The notes below the pieces were generated by a model. The model saw only the letters and a list, made by a program, of their open reading frames with translations, was not told the DNA's origin and did not search any database. A DNA stretch of 64,000 nucleotides, from the NCBI RefSeq assembly GCF_013416325.1, contig NZ_JACCGK010000009.1, positions 168,935 through 232,934 of the forward strand, in the 5' to 3' direction. Numbering within the stretch: position 1 is the first letter of the stretch; the number at the start of each line of letters is the position of its first letter. Made by a program: the position numbers and the translations under genes. This DNA comes from Vreelandella sedimenti (GTDB lineage Bacteria; Pseudomonadota; Gammaproteobacteria; Pseudomonadales; Halomonadaceae). Shown piece after piece: positions 29,384 to 37,124 of this stretch.

Positions 29384-30505
29384 ATGATCGACACCGCTAT
29401 GTCGAAGCGAATGGAAGAAGCAACGCGACTCACCTGTGCGGGGAAACTGCATGAGGCCATGGCCCTCCTCCAGGGTGGCGCGCCCGAAGAGTGGCGTGAG
29501 AAAACGCCGGATAACGCTTACCGAGGTGGTAATACCTTCGATGGAACCTGGCAGGTTAGCGATAAAAAAGACACGGTAACTAAGCCAGCGTCAGAGGCCC
29601 TATCTCCTGATATCGGTCACACTCGTCAAACGAACACGGGCACCTTCACGACCGGTAGTTTCAGCAACCGCGTAGGCAGGCGTGATTACAAGCTGTATAT
29701 CCCCAGCGGCTATCACGGACAAGCGCTGCCGCTAGTGGTTATGCTGCATGGCTGCACGCAGAATCCGGATGACTTCGCTGCTGGAACCGAGATGAACCGG
29801 CTGGCCGAAGAGCAGCTGTGTTGTGTGCTCTATCCGGCCCAGCCGATGACCGCCAACAACTCCAAGTGCTGGAACTGGTTCAAGGCCGAAGACCAGCAGC
29901 GTGAGGGCGGTGAACCAGAGATTTTGGCGGGCATGACTCGCCAGATCATTGACAACTATGAGCTCGATACCACCCGTGTCTATGTGGCAGGGCTCTCGGC
30001 AGGCGCCGCCATGGCGACCACTCTGGCGATGACCTACCCCGATCTCTTTGCGGCGGTAGGCGTGCACTCTGGGCTGCCCCACGGCGTGGCCAAGAGTCTA
30101 CCCGAGGCCCTGGGGACCATGCAGGGAGGCACAGGGCCCCTGGGTGGCGGTAACAAAACAAAAGGAGCTGCGTGGGCGTCGGATGTGCCAGCCATTATCT
30201 TTCATGGCGACCGCGACACCACCGTACATCCCAGCAACGCGGATCGCGTGGCTGCCCAGTACAGCACATCGCGTCAAGCAGGGGCGACGGTAGAGAAGGG
30301 GAAGGTAGCCAATGGTCACGGCTACACCTGTACCACTTACCACAATGCCAAGGGCGAGCCGCACCTGGAGCTGTGGCAGGTACACGGGGCGGGCCACGCC
30401 TGGTCGGGAGGCAGCACTAAAGGAAGCTATACCGACCCGAAAGGCCCCGATGCCACCAAGGAAATGCTGCGTTTCTTCTTACAACACCGTCAAGCTGTTG
30501 CGTAG
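29384..30505 (+). CDS. PHB depolymerase family esterase
   Basis: A 373-residue alpha/beta hydrolase of the short-chain polyhydroxyalkanoate depolymerase/LpqC-type esterase family. The oxyanion motif HGC is at 122-124, the lipase box GLSAG puts the nucleophile at S205, the aspartate is in FHGDRDTTVHP and the histidine in HGAGHAWSGG. A helical N-terminal segment (MEEATRLTCAGKLHEAMALLQG) replaces a signal peptide, so the enzyme is probably intracellular; substrates may be PHB oligomers or other esters. The ATG at 29384 follows GGGAC and is preferred over a TTG six bases earlier. It is cotranscribed with the RHH regulator. Halomonads commonly store PHB, which fits. Confidence 0.85.
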   Translation: MIDTAMSKRMEEATRLTCAGKLHEAMALLQGGAPEEWREKTPDNAYRGGNTFDGTWQVSDKKDTVTKPASEALSPDIGHTRQTNTGTFTTGSFSNRVGRRDYKLYIPSGYHGQALPLVVMLHGCTQNPDDFAAGTEMNRLAEEQLCCVLYPAQPMTANNSKCWNWFKAEDQQREGGEPEILAGMTRQIIDNYELDTTRVYVAGLSAGAAMATTLAMTYPDLFAAVGVHSGLPHGVAKSLPEALGTMQGGTGPLGGGNKTKGAAWASDVPAIIFHGDRDTTVHPSNADRVAAQYSTSRQAGATVEKGKVANGHGYTCTTYHNAKGEPHLELWQVHGAGHAWSGGSTKGSYTDPKGPDATKEMLRFFLQHRQAVA

Positions 30506-30692
30506 CGGTAGTAAACGAGAGCATACGGAGTGTTTTGCTCGTAAAGAAGCTATACCGCGAGGCCTTGCCATCACTATTGCTAACGCAAGTTAATACATTA
30601 TTCGTGTTATTAATAGTTGTTATATGCATAGAGCTAAAGTTTATATTTTATATGCCGACAAACCTACCTCTCTTACTAATTAGGTAGTTTCC

Positions 30693-32318
30693 ATGCTTTC
30701 ACGATTCAAGATCGGTACACGGCTCGCACTGGCTTTTGGCTTGGTCTCGCTATTTCTTTTGGGTACTTTAATAGCGGGAATTATGGGCATCACCTTCACC
30801 AAAGATACTGCCCAAAAAACCTTGGACACGGAGGTAGCACTCGCAAGCAATGCCGCAGAAATTCAGCGTCTGGCATTGCAAGCGCGGCGTTTTGAAAAAG
30901 ATATCTTCATCAATATCGACAGTAGCGATCGGGTAGCGGCTTACCAGCAAAGTTGGGCGGCGACCATCGAAGAAATACAGGCCGCCTTCCAGGCGGGTAG
31001 CCAAATTGCCGATAAAGATAGCCTCAATGCTTTGTACCAACAGGCAGGAAGCGCCCTCCAGGAGTATGAAGAGGGTTTTCTGTCAGTCTATCGCAAAATT
31101 GAATTAGGCAGTATTACCGAAACCTCTCAAGCCAATCTGGCTTTCGGTGAGCATAAAGAGAGTATCTACCAGCTTGAGGAGTTGGCTGATGAAATTAGCC
31201 TAGTGGCTGTTGAAGGGGTCAAGACGGCTAATGAGGCGATAAATGCCGAGTATCGTTTGGCTATTTGGCAGCTTTGTATTTTCGCGGGGGGGGCGTTGTT
31301 GATGGCGTTGGCGCTGGCAATTGCTATTACGCGTAGCATTGTATTGCCTTTGCGGAGAGCGGTTGAGGTTGCAAAGCGCGTTGCGGAAGGAGATTTGCGA
31401 CACGATATCGTAACCACAGGACGTGATGAAACGGCTCAGTTATTAACCTCCATGGCCGAAATGAGTAAAGCGCTCACTACTCTGGTCGCATCACTACGTG
31501 ACTCCAGCGAGAATGTCTTGAACGGAGCCAATGAGATTGCCCAAGGTGGGCAGGAGCTCGCCGCTCGCACTGAGCAGCAGGCAGCTGCCTTGCAGGAAAC
31601 GGCTTCTAGTATGGAGGAGATGACGGCAACGGTTCGTCAGAATAGCGATTCAACCAAAGAGGCTGATGCGCTGGCCCATAATGCTTCACAACAGATGCAA
31701 AGTGGCGGTCAAGAAGTCTCCCGTAGCGTAGAGTTAATGCGCGAAGTAACAGCCGCATCGCTAAGCATGGATAAGATCGTTGAGGCCATCGATACGATTG
31801 CATTTCAAACCAATATCCTAGCTTTAAACGCCTCCGTTGAAGCGGCGCGTGCTGGTGATAAAGGCCGTGGGTTTGCAGTGGTCGCTACAGAAGTTCGTGC
31901 GCTCGCAAGCCGCAGTGCCGCTTCAGCAGGTGAAATACGCACCATGCTCGACGATACGCGTAGCAAAATAAAGCTATGTTCTGACCAAGCGGAGCGAGGC
32001 GCTGCGACCATTGGTGAGACGGAAGCAGTGATCCAGCGCTTAGCTATGTTGATGGTCGAGGTATCCTCTGCCACTCGGGAGCAAAGTAGTGGTATTGAGC
32101 AGATCAATACTGCTATTACTGAAATGGATTCTACCACTCAGCAAAACAGCACACTGGTTCAGCAATCGACTAATGCAGCATTTTCCTTGGAAGATCAGGC
32201 TGGGCGCCTGCGCGAGCTGGTAGCTGCCTTTCAAATAGATGAAGCTGTCGTGAAAAAGGCATCAGTGTACAATCCGGCAAAGGGCTTACCTTTGGCTTCA
32301 AGACAAACGGAGTTCTAA
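30693..32318 (+). CDS. methyl-accepting chemotaxis protein
   Basis: A 541-residue chemoreceptor. It has an N-terminal transmembrane helix (about residues 11-32), a periplasmic four-helix-bundle-type sensor (about 35-185), a second helix (about 190-212), a HAMP linker (RSIVLPLRRAVEVAKRVAEGDL) and a long coiled-coil signalling domain with the hairpin tip IAFQTNILALNASVEAARAGDKGRGFAVVA-type sequence at about 368-400. The receptor ends ASRQTEF without the NWETF-type CheR pentapeptide. No che genes are adjacent. A terminator follows. The ligand cannot be predicted. Confidence 0.95.
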   Translation: MLSRFKIGTRLALAFGLVSLFLLGTLIAGIMGITFTKDTAQKTLDTEVALASNAAEIQRLALQARRFEKDIFINIDSSDRVAAYQQSWAATIEEIQAAFQAGSQIADKDSLNALYQQAGSALQEYEEGFLSVYRKIELGSITETSQANLAFGEHKESIYQLEELADEISLVAVEGVKTANEAINAEYRLAIWQLCIFAGGALLMALALAIAITRSIVLPLRRAVEVAKRVAEGDLRHDIVTTGRDETAQLLTSMAEMSKALTTLVASLRDSSENVLNGANEIAQGGQELAARTEQQAAALQETASSMEEMTATVRQNSDSTKEADALAHNASQQMQSGGQEVSRSVELMREVTAASLSMDKIVEAIDTIAFQTNILALNASVEAARAGDKGRGFAVVATEVRALASRSAASAGEIRTMLDDTRSKIKLCSDQAERGAATIGETEAVIQRLAMLMVEVSSATREQSSGIEQINTAITEMDSTTQQNSTLVQQSTNAAFSLEDQAGRLRELVAAFQIDEAVVKKASVYNPAKGLPLASRQTEF

Positions 32319-32328
32319 AAAGCTGATA

Positions 32329-32363
32329 ACAGCAGCGGCGCCTTAAGAGTGCCGCTGCTGTTT
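32329..32363 (+). terminator. Terminator of the chemoreceptor gene
   Basis: The stem CAGCAGCGGC (about 32330-32339) / GCCGCTGCTG (32351-32360) is followed by TTT, 10 bases past the stop codon. Confidence 0.7.
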
Positions 32364-32378
32364 ATGGTCTACTAGAGT

Positions 32379-32554
32379 TTATTCATTAGGCTGTGCCATC
32401 AGGAAGCGAATCTCTCTGCGAACTTCGTTGAACACTACGCGCAGCAGACCGGCCAATTTTTAACGCTATTCGTCTTCGGTCCGGATAACCCCTCTGCGTC
32501 ATTAATTACCACTCTGCTGCGATCGCTGAGAATAAATGCTGTTGGCATAAACGC
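32379..32554 (-). pseudogene. Relic of the 3' end of an rnb (RNase II) gene
   Basis: Read on the minus strand, this 176-base segment aligns codon by codon with the last 59 codons (including stop) of intact rnb at 37125-37301 (177 bases). The relic encodes SDRSRVVINDAEG where rnb encodes SDRSKVVIDDKEG, and LLRVVFNEVRREIRFLMAQP where rnb has PLRIVLTEAREETRSLVAKP. One base is lost after GAGGGG, and two stop codons (TAG, TAA) replace the E and Y codons of the following GEERYKL, so it cannot be functional. Homology ends sharply upstream of the conserved Ala-Phe. It is in the same orientation as rnb, 4.7 kb away, with the sugar cassette between. Confidence 0.85.
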
Positions 32555-32679
32555 CTAGGCTCCTGAAAGTGTTCGATGAGCTGCAGGTGAAGTAAATCCT
32601 CATAAATCGAGCGTTCTTCGATTTGAGACTGTCATTAGGCTGTTGGCAAAATTCATGTCATGCATATAGATGAAAAAGC

Positions 32680-32709
32680 AGGAGTATCTAAACAGGTACT
32701 CCTTTTTTT
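32680..32709 (+). terminator. Orphan Rho-independent terminator
   Basis: The stem AGGAGTA (32680-32686) / TACTCCT (32697-32703) is followed by a run of seven T residues. No gene ends upstream on the plus strand other than the already terminated chemoreceptor, so it may end a small RNA or be debris of a lost gene. Confidence 0.65.
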
Positions 32710-32766
32710 GCTTTATTGGATGAAAAAAATAGTACTGCAGACTAGATTTTTAACCCGCCCCTATCC

Positions 32767-32795
32767 TTGACAGTAAAAGCTGTGTCTCTTATTTT
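32767..32795 (+). promoter_or_regulatory. Candidate promoter of the sugar cassette
   Basis: TTGACA (32767-32772), a 17-base spacer and TATTTT (32790-32795) match sigma-70 spacing. It would give a leader of over 400 bases before the first cassette gene. Confidence 0.4.
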
Positions 32796-33219
32796 GATAA
32801 TGTAACTTTTGGTAATTTTTATGTTTCACGGTGTAATTGAAAGAGTTGTGGCTTTTTATTAGGTCAATTATCAAAAGGATAATTTTAATTATAATGCGTA
32901 AATTATTTAATTCGCTTTAAAAGCTAATGTTTGAGCTTGGTGTCGTTACTTTGAGAATCTTGCTTTTTTACTTATCAAAACAGAGTTAAAAGATTCGTTG
33001 GGCCTGCCTTAAGTTATATCGAATTTGATAGTAGCAATAATTTATTTATTTAAAGAATTTTTGTTTTACCTGCTGGATACGGCCTACATAAGAAAAACTC
33101 ACTATTTTTTAGCCAGTAATGTGCAGTGCAAGTAGGTATGAAAAAATAAAGATTAAATAAGCTTGAAAATAAGAACATAGGGAAACTTGGTTAATTGACA
33201 ATAATGGCGAGGTAGTATT

Positions 33220-34320
33220 TTGAAAATCTTGGTCATAGGGAATATGGGGTATGTTGGCTCCGTTGTGGTGCGAGAGTTAGCCTTACGTCACCCATCTGCC
33301 ACTCTTCATGGGTACGACGCTGCCTACTTCGCACACTGCTTAACGGGCGCCGAACTACTTCCTGAGCGTTATCTCGCTCAGCAGTTTATGGGGGATGTAC
33401 GAGATATTCCGACTGACTTCTTTAAAGGTTATACGGCGGTGGTTCAGCTGGCGGCGATTTCCAATGACCCCATGGGAGACCGCTTTGCCGCAGTGACCGC
33501 TGAGGTTAATCAGCAGGCGACGGTTGATATTGCCAAGGCAGCGGCTCAGGCGGGGGTAGAGAACTTCGTTTTTGCCTCAAGCTGCAGCATTTATGGCGTC
33601 GCTTTAGGGGCTCCGCGCAGTGAGTTAGATCCTGTGGCTCCCGTTACCGCCTATGCCTGCTCGAAAATAGCAGCTGAAGAAGCTTTAGCCAGCATTGAGG
33701 GCGACATGGTGATTACCTGTTTACGCTTTGCGACTGCCTGCGGGATGTCAGAGCGTTTACGGCTGGATCTGGTGCTCAATGATTTCGTTGCCTGTGCCTT
33801 AAGTCAGCAACATATTACCGTACTTAGCGATGGGTCTCCCTGGCGACCCTTGATCGACGTCTCAGATATGGCCAGAGCTATCGACTGGGCAGTACAGCGC
33901 AAGCCTGAAAACGGCGGGCGCATACTCAATATCAATACCGGATCGAACGAACGTAATCATCAAGTACGAGATTTAGCCACTGCAGTGGCCAAGGCCGTTC
34001 CCGGCACCACGCTGAGTATCAATACCCAAGCCCCGGCGGACAGCCGTTCCTACCAAGTGGATTTCAACCTGTTTGCCAAATTGGCCCCCGAACACCAACC
34101 GCAAACGACGCTTCTGGATTCGATCATGGGGTTGATCAATGGGCTCACAAGTATGGAATTTTCTGATGCCCAGTTCCGAGCCTCACGCTATATGCGTTTG
34201 CATGCTCTACAGGGGCATATCACTGCAGGACGCCTATCTGAAAACCTGCGCTGGCGAATTTGTGATGCCAACACCCCGGGTACTTTGCCTGCTGCTACCC
34301 ACGTAAACCTTGAGGCCTGA
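33220..34320 (+). CDS. NAD-dependent epimerase/dehydratase (extended SDR)
   Basis: A 366-residue extended short-chain dehydrogenase acting on nucleotide sugars. The NAD-binding motif GNMGYVG is at residues 7-13, the catalytic Y145xxxK149 lies in YACSK, and SSCSIYG precedes it. The ADP-ribose pocket LAAISNDPMG is clear. It begins with TTG at 33220 with GAGGTAG upstream; there is no closer ATG. First gene of a four-gene cassette with a CDP-glucose pathway enzyme. It does not have the N-terminus of a CDP-glucose 4,6-dehydratase, so an epimerase or reductase role on a CDP- or dTDP-sugar is more likely. The exact reaction is not assignable. Confidence 0.85.
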   Translation: MKILVIGNMGYVGSVVVRELALRHPSATLHGYDAAYFAHCLTGAELLPERYLAQQFMGDVRDIPTDFFKGYTAVVQLAAISNDPMGDRFAAVTAEVNQQATVDIAKAAAQAGVENFVFASSCSIYGVALGAPRSELDPVAPVTAYACSKIAAEEALASIEGDMVITCLRFATACGMSERLRLDLVLNDFVACALSQQHITVLSDGSPWRPLIDVSDMARAIDWAVQRKPENGGRILNINTGSNERNHQVRDLATAVAKAVPGTTLSINTQAPADSRSYQVDFNLFAKLAPEHQPQTTLLDSIMGLINGLTSMEFSDAQFRASRYMRLHALQGHITAGRLSENLRWRICDANTPGTLPAATHVNLEA

Positions 34321-34335
34321 AACGGAGGCTAGACT

Positions 34336-35112
34336 ATGAAAGTCGCAATTTTCGCGGGAGGGTTTGGAACCCGCTTAAGTGAAGAAACAGCGATTCGCCC
34401 CAAGCCCATGGTGGAAGTGGGTGGTCGGCCGATCCTTTGGCATATCATGAAGATGTACGCCCACCATGGCTTAAAAGAATTTATTGTCCTGGGTGGCTAT
34501 AAGGTGGAGCACATTCGCGACTATTTTCTCAATTATCGCGGCAATCGAACCGATTACACTATTGACCTGAAGACAGGTAACGTTGACTGGCTTCAGAGCG
34601 TCAATGATGACTGGAAAATCACCGTGTTGGATACAGGCGCTGATGCCATGACAGGAGGGCGTCTCAAAAAGGCCATGCCTCTGCTGGCAGATGAACCTTT
34701 CTGTTTGACTTATGGCGATGGGTTGAGTGATCTGAATATTAATGCCTTGATCGATTCACATCTGGCTTCGAAAAATTGGTGCACCCTGACGGCAGTAACG
34801 CAGCCGGGCCGCTACGGTGCGCTACGTTTGAAAGAGGGCAATAGCCAGGTAGAAGGCTTTCGTGAAAAGGGCGAAATAGATGGAGGGCTGATCAATGGCG
34901 GCTTCTTCGTCTGTAATCCAGAAGTGTTCGAGACGATCGACGATAGCCAGACCGTATGGGAAAACGAGCCCATGAACCGGATGATTGAGATGGGGAAATT
35001 GGGCTACTTCCATCATAACGGTTACTGGCAAAGCATGGATACGCTGAGAGACAGAATGGTGCTTGAGACCGCCTGGGCAGAAGGTGCCCCCTGGAAGCTC
35101 TGGAAGGAATGA
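34336..35112 (+). CDS. rfbF: glucose-1-phosphate cytidylyltransferase
   Basis: A 258-residue nucleotidyltransferase that makes CDP-glucose from CTP and glucose 1-phosphate, the entry to CDP-dideoxy and branched sugars. The signature AGGFGTRLSEETAIRPKPM and the substrate region LTYGDGLSDLNI are typical of RfbF/DdhA rather than of RmlA or GalU. Length fits the family. ACGGAGG precedes the ATG, 16 bases after the SDR gene. The expected partner, CDP-glucose 4,6-dehydratase, is not next to it. Confidence 0.93.
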   Translation: MKVAIFAGGFGTRLSEETAIRPKPMVEVGGRPILWHIMKMYAHHGLKEFIVLGGYKVEHIRDYFLNYRGNRTDYTIDLKTGNVDWLQSVNDDWKITVLDTGADAMTGGRLKKAMPLLADEPFCLTYGDGLSDLNINALIDSHLASKNWCTLTAVTQPGRYGALRLKEGNSQVEGFREKGEIDGGLINGGFFVCNPEVFETIDDSQTVWENEPMNRMIEMGKLGYFHHNGYWQSMDTLRDRMVLETAWAEGAPWKLWKE

Positions 35113-35119
35113 ACCATCA

Positions 35120-36466
35120 ATGATTATTGTTGATACAGCGCTTGCCCAACGAGAGGCGCAGGGTAATCCCATTCGAGTGGGGATGGTCGGGGCGGGGTTC
35201 CAAGCGGGCGGTATCGGTCTGCAGATTATGACCGCTACGCCTGGGATGCGCCTTTGTGCTATTGCCAATCGTCATTTGGATGCAGCGATCAAGGTCTTCC
35301 AGCAAACCGGGATTGAGCCAGTCGGCTGTGAGACTCAGCAGGAACTTGAAGCGGCGATCGCGGCTGGGCGACCGGCAGTCACCGAGGATGCCGTGGCACT
35401 GGCGCGCGCAGAGGGATTGGATGCAATTATTGAAGTCACTGGCTCGTTGGAGTTCGCGGCGCATGCCGTCCTGGCGGCGCTGGAAAGTGGTAAAGACGTC
35501 ATTCAAATGAACGCGGAACTCGACGGTACGATCGGCCCCATCTTGAAAGTGAAAGCCGATGCGGCAGGGGTTGTCTACAGCTTTGCCGATGGCGACCAGC
35601 CTGGTGTGCAGATGAATCTCTATCGGTTTGTCGCCGGGCTAGGTATTAAGCCGGTGCTGTGTGGCAACATTAAAGGCTTGCATGACCCATATCGTAACCC
35701 TGCTACCCAGGAAAGTTTTGCCAAACGCTGGGGGCAAAAGCCGGCAATGGTGGCCTCTTTTGCTGATGGCACCAAGATATCGTTCGAACAGGCGATCGTC
35801 GCCAATGGCACCGGCATGCAAGTGGCTCAGCGCGGTATGCTTGGCCCTGATTTCTCTGGTGGTGTAGCCGGTGGGCCCTTAGTGCCCATCGAGCAGACGG
35901 TATCGGCGTTTGAGCCCTACCTGAACCCGAAGGGGCCGGGGCTGGTTGATTATGTTGTTGGGGCACGGCCGGGGCCGGGCGTATTTGTGCTGGGGACGAC
36001 CGACAGCCCCCGTCAGCGCCACTATCTCGAACTCTACAAGCTGGGCGAGGGGCCTTATTACTGTTTCACAACACCTTACCATCTGTGCCATTTCGAAGTA
36101 CCCACGTCCGTTGCCCGCGCCGTGCTGTTCCGTGATCCCGTGTTATCCCCCATAGAGGGCCCCAGGGTGGGCGTCATCGCCATAGCCAAAAAAGCTTTGC
36201 GGGAGGGCGATACAATTGAAGAATTCGGTGGCTTCGAAGTCTATGGGGTAGCGGAAAACATCGAGGTGATACGCAGGGATCGGCTGTTACCTATCGGGCT
36301 AGCGCTGGGCTGCCAGGTGGTGGGCCATGTGGAAAAGGATGCAGCGCTGACCTTTGATGATGTGCGTATACCGTCCAGGCGGCTGATCGACCGCCTATAT
36401 TCTGAACAGGAAGCCATGTTTGCCCTGGAATTGACGTCTGGTGTCGCTACTACGTTCACGGAGTAA
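35120..36466 (+). CDS. COG4091-type oxidoreductase (homoserine-dehydrogenase-like with C-terminal SAF domain)
   Basis: A 448-residue NAD(P)-binding protein. The Rossmann motif GMVGAGFQAGGIGLQI is at about residues 21-36, followed by a homoserine-dehydrogenase-like fold (EVTGSLEFAAHAVLAALESGKDV), a catalytic domain with GNIKGLHDPYRNP, and a C-terminal SAF-type beta domain from about residue 360. Members are found in branched or unusual sugar clusters, but their reaction is not established to my knowledge. The ATG at 35120 is used; its in-frame extension would overlap rfbF. The gene starts 7 bases after rfbF and ends 3 bases before the epimerase. Confidence 0.82.
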   Translation: MIIVDTALAQREAQGNPIRVGMVGAGFQAGGIGLQIMTATPGMRLCAIANRHLDAAIKVFQQTGIEPVGCETQQELEAAIAAGRPAVTEDAVALARAEGLDAIIEVTGSLEFAAHAVLAALESGKDVIQMNAELDGTIGPILKVKADAAGVVYSFADGDQPGVQMNLYRFVAGLGIKPVLCGNIKGLHDPYRNPATQESFAKRWGQKPAMVASFADGTKISFEQAIVANGTGMQVAQRGMLGPDFSGGVAGGPLVPIEQTVSAFEPYLNPKGPGLVDYVVGARPGPGVFVLGTTDSPRQRHYLELYKLGEGPYYCFTTPYHLCHFEVPTSVARAVLFRDPVLSPIEGPRVGVIAIAKKALREGDTIEEFGGFEVYGVAENIEVIRRDRLLPIGLALGCQVVGHVEKDAALTFDDVRIPSRRLIDRLYSEQEAMFALELTSGVATTFTE

Positions 36467-36469
36467 GAG

Positions 36470-37018
36470 ATGCATTTTCATCAAACGAACCTCAAGGATG
36501 CCCGCCTGATAGAGCTTGAGCCACGTGGTGATGAACGCGGTTTTTTTGCTCGTACCATGTGCCGTGCAGAGTTTGAGCGCCATGGCCTGCTGAGTGACTT
36601 CGTGCAGCAGAATACCTCCTTTTCTGCTCAACGAGGCACCTTAAGGGGGTTGCATTATCAGCGGCAGCCCCATGCCGAGGCCAAACTGGTGCGCTGCATT
36701 CGAGGCGCGATTGTCGATGTCATCGTGGATATCCGTAAAGATTCGGAAACCTACTTGCACCATCAGTTATTTGAATTAACCGATGCGAACCGGCACCAGC
36801 TGTATGTACCGCCAGGCTTTGCGCACTCCTTTCAGACGCTGACCGACGATGTTGAAGTCAGCTATCTGGTCTCGGCTGCCTATCATCCCGAGGCTGAAAG
36901 TGGTTTGCGCTATAACGATGAACGTCTCGCGATTGAGTGGCCGATTCCCCCCACGGTGGTGTCTGAAAAAGACGCTAGCTGGCCCTTAATCAGTGAGCGA
37001 AACGAAGCGCTTTTTTGA
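36470..37018 (+). CDS. dTDP-4-dehydrorhamnose 3,5-epimerase-like protein (RmlC family)
   Basis: A 182-residue cupin of the RmlC family. The catalytic base H62 lies in LRGLHYQ, and the conserved tyrosines are in VSYLVSAAYHPE (Y132, Y138), with PPGFAHSF between. Family members epimerise C3 and/or C5 of 4-keto-6-deoxy nucleotide sugars. In a CDP-glucose cassette it probably acts on a CDP-4-keto sugar rather than on the rhamnose precursor; no rmlA, B or D gene is present. Last gene of the four-gene cassette, ending in a bidirectional terminator against rnb. Confidence 0.9.
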   Translation: MHFHQTNLKDARLIELEPRGDERGFFARTMCRAEFERHGLLSDFVQQNTSFSAQRGTLRGLHYQRQPHAEAKLVRCIRGAIVDVIVDIRKDSETYLHHQLFELTDANRHQLYVPPGFAHSFQTLTDDVEVSYLVSAAYHPEAESGLRYNDERLAIEWPIPPTVVSEKDASWPLISERNEALF

Positions 37019-37064
37019 CTACTTGCGAATAGCTAGTAACGAATCCAGATATCAACCAAACACA

Positions 37065-37097
37065 CTAAAAAAGGGGCAGCGTGATCGCTGCCCCTTT
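37065..37097. terminator. Bidirectional terminator between the sugar cassette and rnb
   Basis: A 12-bp perfect stem AAAGGGGCAGCG / CGCTGCCCCTTT (37070-37097) has loop TGAT. A-runs and T-runs flank it, so it can stop both convergent transcripts; it is stronger for the rnb (minus) direction. Confidence 0.85.
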
Positions 37098-37124
37098 GAA
37101 TAATGCCTAGCTATTACCTACCCG

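Larger units (their letters stand above)
32564..33219. other. AT-rich non-coding region ahead of the sugar cassette
   Basis: These 656 bases contain no credible gene. They hold an orphan terminator (32680-32709) and a promoter-like TTGACA...TATTTT. From about 32720 to 33210 the sequence is strikingly AT-rich (runs such as AATTATAATGCG and ATTTATTTATTTAAAG), unlike the flanking GC-richer genes. Such stretches are typical of acquired DNA and of H-NS/MvaT-type silencing targets. That role is inferred. Confidence 0.6.

Noticed and set aside
33220..37018. dTDP-rhamnose biosynthesis cluster
   Set aside because: The nucleotidyltransferase is cytidylyl-type (RfbF), and no RmlA, RmlB or RmlD is present; only the RmlC-like epimerase resembles that pathway.
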